DNA from: DASSQJ01 sp963773655
Lineage (GTDB): Bacteria > Actinomycetota > Actinomycetes > Actinomycetales > Dermatophilaceae
DNA length: 64,000 nucleotides
NCBI GenBank assembly: GCA_963773655.1
Contig: CAVZBX010000003.1
Coordinates: 434,001-498,000, forward strand
Reading direction: 5' to 3'
Positions 50,957-60,564 of the stretch are shown here, one piece after another. Positions within the stretch are counted from its first letter, which is position 1; every line of letters begins with the position of its first letter. A program made the position numbers and the translations under genes. A model generated the notes under the pieces. The model saw only the letters and a program-made list of their open reading frames with translations. It was not told the origin of the DNA and did not search any database.

Positions 50957-51670
50957 GTGAGCCAACCGATCCGGGTCGTCGTGGCCGAGGACCACTACCT
51001 CGTGCGCGAGGGCGTGCGTCGGGCGCTCGAGGTGTCCGGTGACATCGAGGTGGTGGCGGCCGTGTCGACGGCCGAGGAGTTGGTGCACGTTGTTGCCCGT
51101 GAGCAGCCGCGCGCCATCGTCACCGACATCCGGATGCCACCGACGCACTCCACCGAGGGGATCGACGCCGCGCTGACGATCCGGGCCGAGCATCCCGCGG
51201 TCGGGATCGTCGTCCTCTCGCAGCACAACGACCCCGACTACGCGATGATGCTCTTCAGCGGGGGCAACCGCGGCATGGCGTACCTGCTCAAGCAGCGCGT
51301 CGGCGAGCCCGCTGAACTGGCCAGGGCGGTCCGGGAGGTGGTCAGCGGCGGCTCGGTGGTGGACCCGCAGGTCGTCCAGGCGCTGGTGACCCGCACGAGC
51401 GTGCGAGACGAGTCGCCGGTCGGCCGGCTGTCCCACCGCGAGCGCGACGTCCTGGCCCTGATGGCCGAGGGCAAGACCAACGCGGCCATCGCGACGGCGC
51501 TACACCTGTCGCAGTCCTCGATCGAGAGATACTCGACCTCGATCTTCACCAAGCTCGACCTCGCCGAGGAGCCAGAGCTCCACCGTCGGGTGACCGCTGT
51601 GCTGGTCTTCCTCGACGCGGAGGGCCGGGCGCGACCGATCCCGGGCACGGGGCGGGCGACACCGGGCTAG
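50957..51670 (+). CDS. NarL/LuxR-family response regulator
   Basis: The 237-residue protein starts at GTG 50957 (MSQPIRVVVAEDHYLVREGV). The receiver phospho-acceptor is Asp57 in AIVTDIRMPPTHSTEG, and the C-terminal LuxR HTH is RLSHRERDVLALMAEGKTNA with AIATALHLSQSSIERYSTSI. It is followed 82 bp later by its sensor kinase. A close paralogue lies at 55951-56637 with the same Asp57 context. Confidence 0.93.
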   Translation: MSQPIRVVVAEDHYLVREGVRRALEVSGDIEVVAAVSTAEELVHVVAREQPRAIVTDIRMPPTHSTEGIDAALTIRAEHPAVGIVVLSQHNDPDYAMMLFSGGNRGMAYLLKQRVGEPAELARAVREVVSGGSVVDPQVVQALVTRTSVRDESPVGRLSHRERDVLALMAEGKTNAAIATALHLSQSSIERYSTSIFTKLDLAEEPELHRRVTAVLVFLDAEGRARPIPGTGRATPG

Positions 51671-51752
51671 CTGTAGCCGGTTGGGGCTGTCCGCCGCGTG
51701 ATCGAGGGTTGACCTGCTAGACCATCCGCGCCGTCCACGGGATCATGACCGG

Positions 51753-53786
51753 ATGACCGCGGGCCCCGTCGCGAGCACGTCCCGCCACGCGGGGTGGGTC
51801 CCGGAGGGAGTGCTCGGCCTGGGCCTGCTTGCGACCGCCGTCCACCTGGGAGCGCTCGTGAGGGCCCGCGAGTGGGGCGATCCGCCGTGGATGGCCCTGG
51901 AACTGGTCAGCATCGGCCTGGCCGCTCTGGTCCGGCAGCGTCGCCCAGCGCTGCCGGCATCCACGTGGTTCGCGCTGATGGCGGGGCTGGGCCCGGTCAC
52001 CGAGCTCTTGAGCACGTTCGCGCAGGTCTCGGCCCGCAAGGGCCACGATCTCGCCCTCGCCTGGGTGACGATGCTCGGAGGGGTCGGGTCTGCCGTCACC
52101 GGGGTGGGTGCGGTGCTGCTGATCGGCCTGTTCCCCGAGGGGCGCCCTCGCACCCGAGCGGATCGGGCGCTGGTCGCCATGGTGGTGGCGCTCCTCCCGG
52201 TCCCACTGCTCGTCGGATTCGGCGCCGAGCACGTCGTGAACGAGTGGTACCTCGACATCGGACCCGTGGACAACCCGCTGGCGGTGCTGCCCTTCACCCT
52301 GTCGGACGACATCGGGGGGGTGCTCTCGCTCCTGACGACGTTGCCGTGGATCCTCGCGTTCGCGACACTCAGCCTGCGCTACCGGCGGTCGGGCGGGCAG
52401 ATCCGGCGCAGTATCCGGTGGCTTCTGCTGCCGGTCATCCTGTTGCCGATCGGCGTCGCCACCGATCTCCTCCTCGGCAGCGACGGTGCTGGCGGCGTCG
52501 TGATCCGGCTGCTCTGGATGGCCGTCATGCTCGTCATCAACGTTGCGGTCACGATCGGGCTGCTGGGCCCGGACGGGCCGGACGTCGACACGGTGCTGCG
52601 GCGCACGATGGTCTACGGCGCGCTGTGGTTGATGATCACCGGCGCCTACGTGGGCGTGGCGACCTGGGTCGGCACCGCTGCCGGCAGGTATCTCCCGGTC
52701 CCGTGGGCGGTGGCCATCGCCTTGGCAGCCGCCCTGCTGTTCCAGCCCGCGCGTCGACGACTGGAGCGCATCGCGGACCGCTGGGTGTTCGGTCGGCGGA
52801 CCGACCCCGCGGAGGCCATCGCCGCCCTGGGCAGCACCCTCTCGCAGACTTTCGAGCTCGAGACGCTCCTACCCCGGATGACCCATGCCCTCGAGTCCGG
52901 GCTGGACCTCGCCTGGGCCGAGGTGCGGCTCGACGACCGCGATGCCCCCGACGCCGAGGTCGAGGTGCCGGTCGTACTCGACGGGAAGCAGCTCGGCGTC
53001 GTCGCCTGCGGGCCGAAGCGCGCCGGCCTCTGGACCGACGACGACCGCACGGTCGTCGCGACGTTCGCGCGGCAGGCGGCCCTGGCGGTCCGCAACGTCC
53101 GGCTCACCGAGAACCTGGCCGCACACGCCAGCGAGCTGGCGGCTTCCCGCACCCGGCTGGTCAAGGCCCAGGAGTCCGAGCGCCGCCGCATCGAGCGCAA
53201 CATCCACGACGGTGTCCAGCAGGACCTCGTCGCCCTCATCGGCCTGGCCGGCCAGCTCAGGACGGCGGGCCCGGCGGAGCCGGACCGTCACGCTGAGGAC
53301 CTCGAGCTCCTCAGCGTTGGGCTGGCCCGGGTGCTGGACGACCTGCGCGACCTCGCACGTGGCATCCACCCCAGTCTGCTGTCGGACAAGGGGCTGCTCG
53401 CTGCCGTCGAGGCCCTCGCAGCGCGGCACCCCGTTCCGGTCGACCTGAGGGCTGACCCCGACCTGCGCCACCAGCGCTTCGCCGACGACGCCGAGGCCGC
53501 CTGCTACTTCACCGTGGCCGAGGCTCTGGCGAACACGCTCAAGCATGCGCGCGCCCGGCTCGTGTGCGTGGAGTTGACCCTCTGCGGCGATGACCTGCGA
53601 GTCACCGTGACCGACGACGGGGTGGGGTTCCGCCCTGCCGACCCTGTCCACGTGAGGGGACAGGGCCTCACAGGGATGAAGGACAGGTTCGCCGCACTGA
53701 ACGGAAGTGTCGACGTCAACAGTCGTCCCGGTCGTGGCACCACCGTGTCCGCGAGAATCTCGGTCGGTGCCCCGCTGGCCTCGTGA
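51753..53786 (+). CDS. Membrane sensor histidine kinase, HisKA_3 (NarX/DesK) type
   Basis: The 677-residue protein has about eight N-terminal membrane helices (residues 17 to about 330) and a cytoplasmic GAF-like domain (LDLAWAEVRLDDRDAPDAEV). The phosphorylated His is residue 485 in RRRIERNIHDGVQQDLVALI. The HATPase motifs are AEALANTLKHARARLVCVEL and VTDDGVGFRP, with GQGLTGMKDR after them. It pairs with the upstream response regulator. The segment RRRLERIADRWVFGRRTDPA is shared with the second kinase at 56634-58736. Confidence 0.93.
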   Translation: MTAGPVASTSRHAGWVPEGVLGLGLLATAVHLGALVRAREWGDPPWMALELVSIGLAALVRQRRPALPASTWFALMAGLGPVTELLSTFAQVSARKGHDLALAWVTMLGGVGSAVTGVGAVLLIGLFPEGRPRTRADRALVAMVVALLPVPLLVGFGAEHVVNEWYLDIGPVDNPLAVLPFTLSDDIGGVLSLLTTLPWILAFATLSLRYRRSGGQIRRSIRWLLLPVILLPIGVATDLLLGSDGAGGVVIRLLWMAVMLVINVAVTIGLLGPDGPDVDTVLRRTMVYGALWLMITGAYVGVATWVGTAAGRYLPVPWAVAIALAAALLFQPARRRLERIADRWVFGRRTDPAEAIAALGSTLSQTFELETLLPRMTHALESGLDLAWAEVRLDDRDAPDAEVEVPVVLDGKQLGVVACGPKRAGLWTDDDRTVVATFARQAALAVRNVRLTENLAAHASELAASRTRLVKAQESERRRIERNIHDGVQQDLVALIGLAGQLRTAGPAEPDRHAEDLELLSVGLARVLDDLRDLARGIHPSLLSDKGLLAAVEALAARHPVPVDLRADPDLRHQRFADDAEAACYFTVAEALANTLKHARARLVCVELTLCGDDLRVTVTDDGVGFRPADPVHVRGQGLTGMKDRFAALNGSVDVNSRPGRGTTVSARISVGAPLAS

Positions 53787-54253
53787 CGCACCAGCACAAC
53801 ATCGCGGTGATCCGTCACGGCCGCGACGGATGGCACCACTGGTGGCGGGGTCGAACCCAGCGTTCAGGCTTGAAGTGCACCCGCTGCTCGCCCCATGCCA
53901 GCAATGACCAACGGCGTGAGGCATCGCCGACTCATGCGGTCGTTTGGATCGACAGGAAAGGCGGCGCAGTAGCGCCAACCCGATTGCTCGCCCTGCTCGG
54001 TCCGATCTGGCATCAGCCCGGAGAGGGTGACACCGTCAGCGGGCTGCCGTCGTCGCCACGCCAGGGCAGTTCGCTGAGCGAGTTCGTGTTTGCCGCTGCG
54101 GGCAGCAGCACCGGTTCGGCGCAATCCCTATCACGACCTCGTCGCGCACTGAGTGCGGGCCTCGAACCAGACAGACTCGCTCATGGGCCATGTGCTGAAG
54201 ACTCAGACACGCATCTATCCGCAGCCTGTCCACTCTTGGGGATGCGCGTGAGG
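53787..54253. other. 467-bp gap without a recognised gene
   Basis: No frame here resembles a protein family I know. The minus strand near 53960-53990 reads GGCGCTACTGCGCCGCC, which may be a reversed, very degenerate piece of the boundary repeat. The stretch separates the first kinase gene from a convergent LLM gene and is probably decayed DNA. Confidence 0.4.
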
Positions 54254-55267
54254 TCAGGTGGCCATGGCTTCGAGCATGTGGTCGAGCTCGTTGACGGGCC
54301 GTCCGGGTGGGAGGACGAGGGTGGGCAGCTGTGCACCGGCCGCGTACCACCGGTCCAGACCCCGGGCCGCCTGTTCGGCGTCACCTCTGAGGGTCAGCTC
54401 GTCCAGCAGGACTCGTGCCGACTCGGGCACGTGGAAGGTGCCTCGGGTGGGATTGGCTGCGAGGACCTGGTCGACGGCGTGACCGTGGCCGAGTCGGAGC
54501 AGGGTCTGGCGATAGAGGGGGCCCATGCTCGTGAGGTAGAAGGCCACCCACCATGAGGCCATCGCGAGGGCCGTGGCCGGGTCGCTCGAGACGGCCGCGG
54601 GCACGCAGGGGGCGATGAGCGGAAGCGGCCGGTTCGGACCGCTGCGCGCTGCGCCCTGCCGGAGCAGCCGCAGGCTCGACTCGAGCCCAGTGAGGGGGAG
54701 GAGGAAGGGCGCCCAGCCGTCGGCGAGTTCGCCGGCGAGCCGGACCGACTGAGGGCCCAGTGCGGCCAGGTGGACGGGGATCTCCCGCTGTGGGGTGACG
54801 GCCAGCTTCAGCGGCCGGTTGTCCCGCTCGACGGTTGCGTCGAGGCGTTGGCCGTTCAGCAGGCGGCGAACCTGTCGCGTCACGACGGCGAGCCGCTGGA
54901 CCGGTTCGGTGAACTCGACGTCGTGCAGTCCTTCGGCAAGCGGCGGGCTCCCCGCGCCGAGTCCCAGCACGAATCGGTCGGCCGAGGCCTCGGCGAGGCT
55001 GCTGGCCAGCATGGCGATGGTGGCGGGTGTACGCCCCCAGACGTTGAGCACCCCGGTGCCGAGGGTGATCCGGTCCGTGCGCGTCGCAACCTCAGCGAGG
55101 AGCACGCCCGCGTCGTGTCCCCAGCCCTCGGCCACGAAGAACGCGTCGTAGCCCAGGGCTTCCGCGCGTTCGGCCAGGTGCAGGACGACCGGACGCCGCG
55201 TCTCCATGGGCGTCAGGCCGACCGCCAGCTGCCGCGAGGCCACCACTCGATGATGCTCAACCAGCAT
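54254..55267 (-). CDS. LLM-class F420-dependent oxidoreductase
   Basis: The 337-residue protein has the family signature LAVGLTPMETRRPVVLHLAE, then AEALGYDAFFVAEGWGHDAG and TDRITLGTGVLNVWGRTPAT, then RFVLGLGAGSPPLAEGLHDVEF. ATG 55267 (MLVEHHRVV) is accepted, but the conserved part begins about residue 14. It lies between the two two-component systems and next to an IS110 fragment, so it is probably cargo. Confidence 0.85.
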   Translation of the reverse strand: MLVEHHRVVASRQLAVGLTPMETRRPVVLHLAERAEALGYDAFFVAEGWGHDAGVLLAEVATRTDRITLGTGVLNVWGRTPATIAMLASSLAEASADRFVLGLGAGSPPLAEGLHDVEFTEPVQRLAVVTRQVRRLLNGQRLDATVERDNRPLKLAVTPQREIPVHLAALGPQSVRLAGELADGWAPFLLPLTGLESSLRLLRQGAARSGPNRPLPLIAPCVPAAVSSDPATALAMASWWVAFYLTSMGPLYRQTLLRLGHGHAVDQVLAANPTRGTFHVPESARVLLDELTLRGDAEQAARGLDRWYAAGAQLPTLVLPPGRPVNELDHMLEAMAT

Positions 55268-55346
55268 CCCGATGTACAGGGGCGCCCCCTGCTCGGCGCG
55301 GAGGTGAGGGCATGAGGCATCGCACCCGCGACGCTCGTATGCTTGG

Positions 55347-55763
55347 TCAAGCAGCTGCGGCCCCGTTCTCGAGCACTCGGTAGAGGTCGCGTGCGACGTA
55401 GCGAGCGAGGCAGTGCTTGATCTCTCGGCTGGTCATGCCTTCGGCGGTGCGGCGGGCGATGTAGTCGCGGGTGGCTGGCTGGTACTGGATCCGGATCCGC
55501 ACCACGGTGTGCAGTGCCTGGTCGAGGTGCCGGTCGCCGTAACGGTTGAGCCGATGCCAGGTGGTGACCTGGCCGCTGTTGGCCGGGATCGGTGCCACGC
55601 CGGCGAGCATCGCGAACGCCGCTTCGGAGTGGATCCGGCCGCGGTGGGACCACGCACACAGCACCGTGACAGCGACGATCGGCCCGACACCGAACTCCTC
55701 GAGGAGGTCGGGGCGCCAGCCGCGGATGATGGTCACGATCGCTGCAGTCCCTTCTTGAGCCAC
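55347..55763 (-). pseudogene. IS110-family transposase C-terminal remnant
   Basis: The frame reads RPDLLEEFGVGPIVAVTVLC, HSEAAFAMLAGVAPIPANSG, LNRYGDRHLDQALHTVVRIR and TSREIKHCLARYVARDLYRV. This is the Transposase_20 half of IS110/IS116 enzymes with its conserved serine in IPANSGQ. The N-terminal DEDD nuclease half (about 250 residues) is absent, so the element is dead. Confidence 0.85.
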
Positions 55764-55950
55764 GCCTCGTCACGGTGACCGGCGGGCCGCAGCCCGATAG
55801 TGAGCCACATCGGTGGTGCAGGTGGGCAGCCGCATAGAGAGCCACCCGCCGCTCACCTGGACCGAGTCTGGCCGGACACCGGTCCTACGTGAATCGTCTA
55901 GTCGCCGCGGAAGGGCATCTGGCAGCGTGCGGGTCCCGTCCTAGACCGTC

Positions 55951-56637
55951 TCACAGTGGCGTAGAGCGACCCTGGTCGTGGAGGAAGGCGAGAACGGCCG
56001 CCACTCGGCGGTGCACCGAGGGCGCGTCGACGAGGCCGAGTTTCGCGAAGACCGAGGTCGAGTACTTCTCGACGGACGACACCGACAGGTGCAGCTCGTC
56101 GGCGATCCCGGCGTTGCTGCGGCCCTGCGCCATGTGCTCGAGGACGTCTCGTTCACGCTCGGTGAGGTAGTGCAGCGGGGAGTCCTCGCGGTGGCTACCG
56201 TGCGCGACCATCGCGGCGACGACGTCCGGGTCGACCGTCGACCCGCCGCGTGCGACCCGGCGGACCGCGGACACGAGGTGGTCGGGCTGCCCCACGCGTT
56301 CCTTGAGGAGGTACGCGCGACCGGCGGTGCCGTCGCGGAACAGGTCCATCGCATACGAGGCGTCGGCGTACTGCGAGAGCAGGACGACGCCGGTGTCGGG
56401 GTGCTCGGCGCGGATGCGGTGTGCTGCGTCGATCCCCTCGGTCCGGTGTTCCGGCGGCATCCGGATGTCGGTGACGACCGCGTCCGGGTGTTCCCGGGCG
56501 ACGACGAGCTCGAGCTCCTCGGCCGTGCCGACGGTCGCGACGACCTCGACGGTGCCGTCCTCCTCGAGGGCCTGACGCACCCCCTCGCGCACGAGGTAGT
56601 GGTCCTCTGCGACGACGACCCGCAGTCGCGTCGTCAC
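55951..56637 (-). CDS. NarL/LuxR-family response regulator
   Basis: The 228-residue protein starts at GTG 56637 (MTTRLRVVVAEDHYLVREGV), overlapping the kinase stop as GTGA. Phospho-acceptor Asp57 lies in AVVTDIRMPPEHRTEGIDAA, and the LuxR HTH is YLTERERDVLEHMAQGRSNA with GIADELHLSVSSVEKYSTSV. It is a paralogue of the regulator at 50957-51670, identical over much of the receiver. Confidence 0.93.
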   Translation of the reverse strand: MTTRLRVVVAEDHYLVREGVRQALEEDGTVEVVATVGTAEELELVVAREHPDAVVTDIRMPPEHRTEGIDAAHRIRAEHPDTGVVLLSQYADASYAMDLFRDGTAGRAYLLKERVGQPDHLVSAVRRVARGGSTVDPDVVAAMVAHGSHREDSPLHYLTERERDVLEHMAQGRSNAGIADELHLSVSSVEKYSTSVFAKLGLVDAPSVHRRVAAVLAFLHDQGRSTPL

Positions 56638-58736
56638 GACATGGACCCGTCGACGTCGAGGCGGGTGCGCACCGTCGTGCCGTGACCGGGCGACGACGTC
56701 ACGGTGAGGTGCCCGCCGAGGGCGGCGACGCGCTCGGCCACGGTGGCCAGGGCGTCCGCGCTCGGCTCCATTCCGCAGCCGTCGTCGACGACCTCGACGA
56801 GCAGGGAACCGTTCCGGCGTGACAGGGACACCCTGAGATGGCTTGCGTCCGCGTGCTTGAGGGTGTTGGCGAGAGCCTCGGCCACCGTGAAGTAGGCCGT
56901 CGCTTCGACGTCGCCGGAGAGCCGGTGCTCGCGCAGGCTTGGGTCGGCCCGCACGATCGTGGGGACCGGGCTGCGGGCCGCCAGCGCCTCCACCGCCACG
57001 AGTAGCCCTCGGTCGGTGAGCAGGCTCGGGTGGATGCCCCGGGCGAGCTCGCGCAGGTCTGCGAGCACCCGGTGCAGGCCTTCCTGGACGGTCGCGAGCT
57101 CCTGTCCGGCCACCGAGGGGGTCCGTTCGAGCACACGCTGGGCTCGGCCGGCGTGGCTGATGAGGGCCACGAGGTCCTGCTGGACCCCGTCGTGGATGTT
57201 GCGCTCGATCCGACGGCGCTCGGCCTCCTGGGCGCGCACGAGCCGGGTGCGGGAGGCAGCCAGCTCCGCGGCGTGGTCGGCGAGCTGCCGGGTGAGGCGC
57301 ACGTTGCGGACGGCGAGTGCCGCCTGGTGCGCGAAGGCCGTCACGAGGTCGACCTCGTCGGTGGTTAGTGGGCCGGAGCGTCGCGGCCCGCAGCGGACCA
57401 GCCCGAGGGCCTCGCCATCCAGGACAACCGGCACGACCAGCGCCGCCTCCGGATCGTCGGCGGGCTCGGGGGATCCGGGGTCCCCGTCGCCGGCCGCGTG
57501 GACTCCCAGCGTGACCTCGGCCCACTCCAGGTTCAGCCCGTCCCGCAGGGTCTCCGCCATCTGCGGCAGCACCGCCGCGATGTCGTAGGTCGTGGCCAAC
57601 GTGGCACCGAGCCGCGCGATGATGTCGGTGGGGTCGGTGCGCCTCCCGAAGACCCACCGGTCGGCGAGTCCTTCGAGCCGGCGGCGGGCCGGTTGGAAGG
57701 CCGCGGCGGCGAGCATGGTGACGACCACCGCCCATCCGACCGAAGCACGCCCCGCGGTGACGCCCACGACGGCGGCCGCAAGCACCCACATCCCGGTGAT
57801 GGCCAGCCAGAGCACCCCGTAGACGAGCGAGCGTCGCAGGACGTGGTCGGGCTCGAGCCCGTGCGGCTGGAGCAGCGCGAGGGCGACCGAGAGGTAGACG
57901 GCGACCTGGATGAGGAGAAAGAAGACGGCGACGACGGGGGCCGGCGGCTGCAGGAGTGTCGTCGACACCGTCCCGACCGCGGTGACCACGATCGGGAGAA
58001 GGATCCAGCGCATCCGCGCCCGTCGACGCGTCTCACTGCGCACATATCGAGCGACGAGCGCCACGGCGCCGAGGAGGATGACACCGTTGCCGAGGTCGAG
58101 CAGGACCGAGGCCGTGTCGGGCTCGACGGCCAGCGCCGGCACGTGGAGGGGGCTCGGCACGTCCGCCCGCTCGTCCCACCACGCTGTCGTGAGCACGGGG
58201 TTCACGACGAGGAGCACCGTGGGCACCAGCACGGCGACCACGCCCAGGTGCACGACCAACCGCTCCCACCACCGCTCGACGACACCGTCGGGGAACGTCG
58301 CCACGAGGTGGACCGCCGCCGCGGTGGCCGCAAGGACCAGGGTCTGGCTCAGCCACACGAGGACTACGACCACGGCCGTGGGCGCCGCCCGGTCGATGCC
58401 GACGAGGGCGAGATGGTCGAACAGCGTGGCCGTGGACGTCGCCCCGATCATCATCGCGAACGAGGCGGACACCGGGTTCTCCGGTGCCCGCCGCAAGAGG
58501 ACCGCTCCGACGCCCAGCCCGCACAGCGTCGCAGCCAGCCACACGGACTCGCCGGCGATGTCACCGACCGGCAGACCGGTCCAACCGGTGAGGAGCGCAC
58601 TTGCCGCCCCGGCGGCGACGACCACCGCCGCGGCCAGACCCACGGCCAGGGCAAAGCGGGCCCACCGGCCGGCGCGCCGACGCGACCCGTCGGCCCGAAG
58701 GCACGGGCCGGTGTCAGTGCCCACACCGGGTCCCAT
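56634..58736 (-). CDS. Membrane sensor histidine kinase, HisKA_3 type
   Basis: The 700-residue protein begins MGPGVGTDTGPCLRADGSRR and has about nine membrane helices. A GAF-like domain follows (LNLEWAEVTLGVHAAGDGDP). His515 lies in RRRIERNIHDGVQQDLVALI, then come HATPase motifs AEALANTLKHADASHLRVSL and VVDDGCGMEPS. It is translationally coupled to its regulator downstream. Sequence and layout show it to be a paralogue of the kinase at 51753-53786. Confidence 0.93.
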   Translation of the reverse strand: MGPGVGTDTGPCLRADGSRRRAGRWARFALAVGLAAAVVVAAGAASALLTGWTGLPVGDIAGESVWLAATLCGLGVGAVLLRRAPENPVSASFAMMIGATSTATLFDHLALVGIDRAAPTAVVVVLVWLSQTLVLAATAAAVHLVATFPDGVVERWWERLVVHLGVVAVLVPTVLLVVNPVLTTAWWDERADVPSPLHVPALAVEPDTASVLLDLGNGVILLGAVALVARYVRSETRRRARMRWILLPIVVTAVGTVSTTLLQPPAPVVAVFFLLIQVAVYLSVALALLQPHGLEPDHVLRRSLVYGVLWLAITGMWVLAAAVVGVTAGRASVGWAVVVTMLAAAAFQPARRRLEGLADRWVFGRRTDPTDIIARLGATLATTYDIAAVLPQMAETLRDGLNLEWAEVTLGVHAAGDGDPGSPEPADDPEAALVVPVVLDGEALGLVRCGPRRSGPLTTDEVDLVTAFAHQAALAVRNVRLTRQLADHAAELAASRTRLVRAQEAERRRIERNIHDGVQQDLVALISHAGRAQRVLERTPSVAGQELATVQEGLHRVLADLRELARGIHPSLLTDRGLLVAVEALAARSPVPTIVRADPSLREHRLSGDVEATAYFTVAEALANTLKHADASHLRVSLSRRNGSLLVEVVDDGCGMEPSADALATVAERVAALGGHLTVTSSPGHGTTVRTRLDVDGSMS

Positions 58737-58936
58737 GGCACCCCATCATGGCCCGGCCGCGACCGGTCTGTCGTGCGGCTACCCACCGGCCGGGCTGCGG
58801 TCACCCGGAATCCAGCAGTGGGGCCACGGGGATGGGCACACGCCGCGGGCGACTCCTAGCGTCGAGGGGCAGGCCGCCCCGCACAACGATCCCCGCCGCC
58901 GCAGGGGCCGGGGCGAGCCGGAACCAGGAGCTCATC

Positions 58937-59362
58937 ATGTCCGTCCTCCGCCGGGCCTCCGTGGTCCTCGCCGCCACGGCCACCCTGCTCCTCGGGGCCG
59001 CGCCCGCGATGGCCCACGACTGCGCCAACGCCTCGAAGCAGGCGGGCGCCGGCAGCGTCGCCGACCTCTACATCGTGGCGTACGTCGAGAGCGGCGTCGT
59101 GGTGGGCGAGGACTTCTGGGTCGAGAACATCCGAGAGAACGGCCAGGGCAAGGCCCAGGGTGGCTTCTACACCGCCCACTACCTCGTGTCACTGGACGGC
59201 GCGGACGCGTTCCAGTTCGCCCAGCACGACATCTTCGTACACCAGGACCTGCCGGCCTCCGTGCGCGCTGGCGGTCCTGGCGAGTCCCTGTGCGACGGGG
59301 TGGGCGTCGACGATGTGGGCGCGTGCCTGGACGCCGCGGTCACCGACCTCCTCGGCGCCTGA
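58937..59362 (+). CDS. Small secreted protein of unknown function
   Basis: ATG 58937 follows AGGAG. The 141-residue product has a Sec signal peptide (MSVLRRASVVLAATATLLLG, cleavage after APAMA near residue 26). The mature domain has three Cys (DCANASKQ, ESLCDGVGVDDVGACLDA). The segments GFYTAHYLVSLDGADAFQFA and QHDIFVHQDLPASV have no family known to me. It faces the kinase gene across 200 bp and may be its target. Confidence 0.7.
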   Translation: MSVLRRASVVLAATATLLLGAAPAMAHDCANASKQAGAGSVADLYIVAYVESGVVVGEDFWVENIRENGQGKAQGGFYTAHYLVSLDGADAFQFAQHDIFVHQDLPASVRAGGPGESLCDGVGVDDVGACLDAAVTDLLGA

Positions 59363-59372
59363 CGGGTCGGCG

Positions 59373-60026
59373 ATGTCCACCACCGTCGTGCGGACGGCCG
59401 CAGCCCCGCAGGCCCGGTCGGGGATCCGGTGGGCCGCAGTGGCGGCCGTAGCCGGCTGCGTGACCTACATCGTCGGCGACAACCTGCCGGTGGCGCACGC
59501 GCTGTACACCGCTGCCGACCCTGGGGAGACGGTCCGCCGGCTCGAGGCGGCACCTGGCCAGTGGGCTGCGTCCAGCCTCCTCACCGCCCTCGGCGTGCTC
59601 GTGTGCGCGGCCGGCATCGGGTCCCTGACGCTCCGGCTCGGTGGTGTGGTAGAGCGACCCGGAGCACGCAGGGCAGCCCGAGTAGCCGCTTGGGGTGCGG
59701 TCCTGTCACTTGCGGGAGTCGTGGCCTCCGTGTGGAACCTGATCTCGGCGCCCGCCGACCTCGTCGCGGAGCTCGCAGCCGCCGGCGCCGGGACCCCTTC
59801 AGCCAGGCTCCTCATCGTCGGATCGCTCTGGGCGGTCGGGCTCCTGCTCGTCGTCGTCGGCCTGGGCCTCACCCTCGTGCTCTCGGGCCGACGCCGCCCG
59901 CTCGGGTGGCTCCTGCTGGTGCTGGGCCCGCTCGCCGTACTTGCCGCGGCGGTCCTGGGCCAGGAACTGACCTACGCCGTTGTCGGCCTCGCCGGGGTCG
60001 TACTGGCGGTCGCACCGCCGGACTGA
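59373..60026 (+). CDS. Polytopic membrane protein of unknown function
   Basis: ATG 59373 encodes 217 residues (MSTTVVRTAAAPQARSGIRW) with about six hydrophobic segments and a short polar C-terminus. It starts 10 bp after the secreted protein gene, so the two are likely co-transcribed. It is similar in size and layout to the membrane protein at 50128-50781 beside the other two-component system, although direct sequence similarity is weak by eye. Confidence 0.65.
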   Translation: MSTTVVRTAAAPQARSGIRWAAVAAVAGCVTYIVGDNLPVAHALYTAADPGETVRRLEAAPGQWAASSLLTALGVLVCAAGIGSLTLRLGGVVERPGARRAARVAAWGAVLSLAGVVASVWNLISAPADLVAELAAAGAGTPSARLLIVGSLWAVGLLLVVVGLGLTLVLSGRRRPLGWLLLVLGPLAVLAAAVLGQELTYAVVGLAGVVLAVAPPD

Positions 60027-60079
60027 CCCCCGATACCTCCTGCCGAACGCCCCAACACGACCCCCGCGAGTCGGCCAGC

Positions 60080-60407
60080 ACATCCAGCCCTGCGCCAGGC
60101 GGTTCAGGAACAGGGGCCTCCTCCGGCCGCCGCGCTGGCCGGAATCGCCGCATCCCTGGCGCAAGACGGCGTGTTCCTTATGTGTGACATCCGTGCCTCC
60201 AGCGATCCCCACGAGAACGTCAGTCTGCCGGTGCAGGGTTCCTCTACCGCTGCGGCGCTGGTCGGTTTCGTGAGGGGCGTCGATGGCCTCGGCTACAGCT
60301 TGACCGCCGTCGCCATGACCGGGGCTGCCATCAACGCCACCACTGGGGTCTGCTTGAGTCGCAGGCTCTACGTGCTTGCTCGTCGGCTGCAGCGGGTCCG
60401 AGCCTGA
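60080..60407 (+). pseudogene. Fragment of a class I SAM-dependent methyltransferase
   Basis: The plus frame reads AALAGIAASLAQDGVFLMCD and then IRASSDPHENVSLPVQG. It resembles the middle strand region of Rv2258c-like methyltransferases (xxLxPDGVFLMxDIxASSxxxDN). The SAM-binding N-terminus and a normal C-terminus are missing. The rest of the 60027-60564 gap holds repeat copy 8 and nothing else recognised. Confidence 0.4.
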
Positions 60408-60491
60408 TCGCGTCAGTCGCCCCGCTGGACTCATCACTCAAATCAGGTGCCGCTCGCCTGACCATGCCGGGGACCCTTGCGTCCCTGAATC

Positions 60492-60520
60492 TGCGTCATT
60501 TCGCCGCGAGGTGGGCGCCC
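60492..60520 (+). repeat. Accessory-region boundary repeat, copy 8
   Basis: TGCGTCATTTCGCCGC is followed by GAGGTGGGCGCCC. It is a clean 5' half downstream of the 93-residue hypothetical gene. Confidence 0.6.
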
Positions 60521-60564
60521 CGTGGAAACGGGGTGGTGACCTCGAGGGCGCCCTGGGTGCGGTG

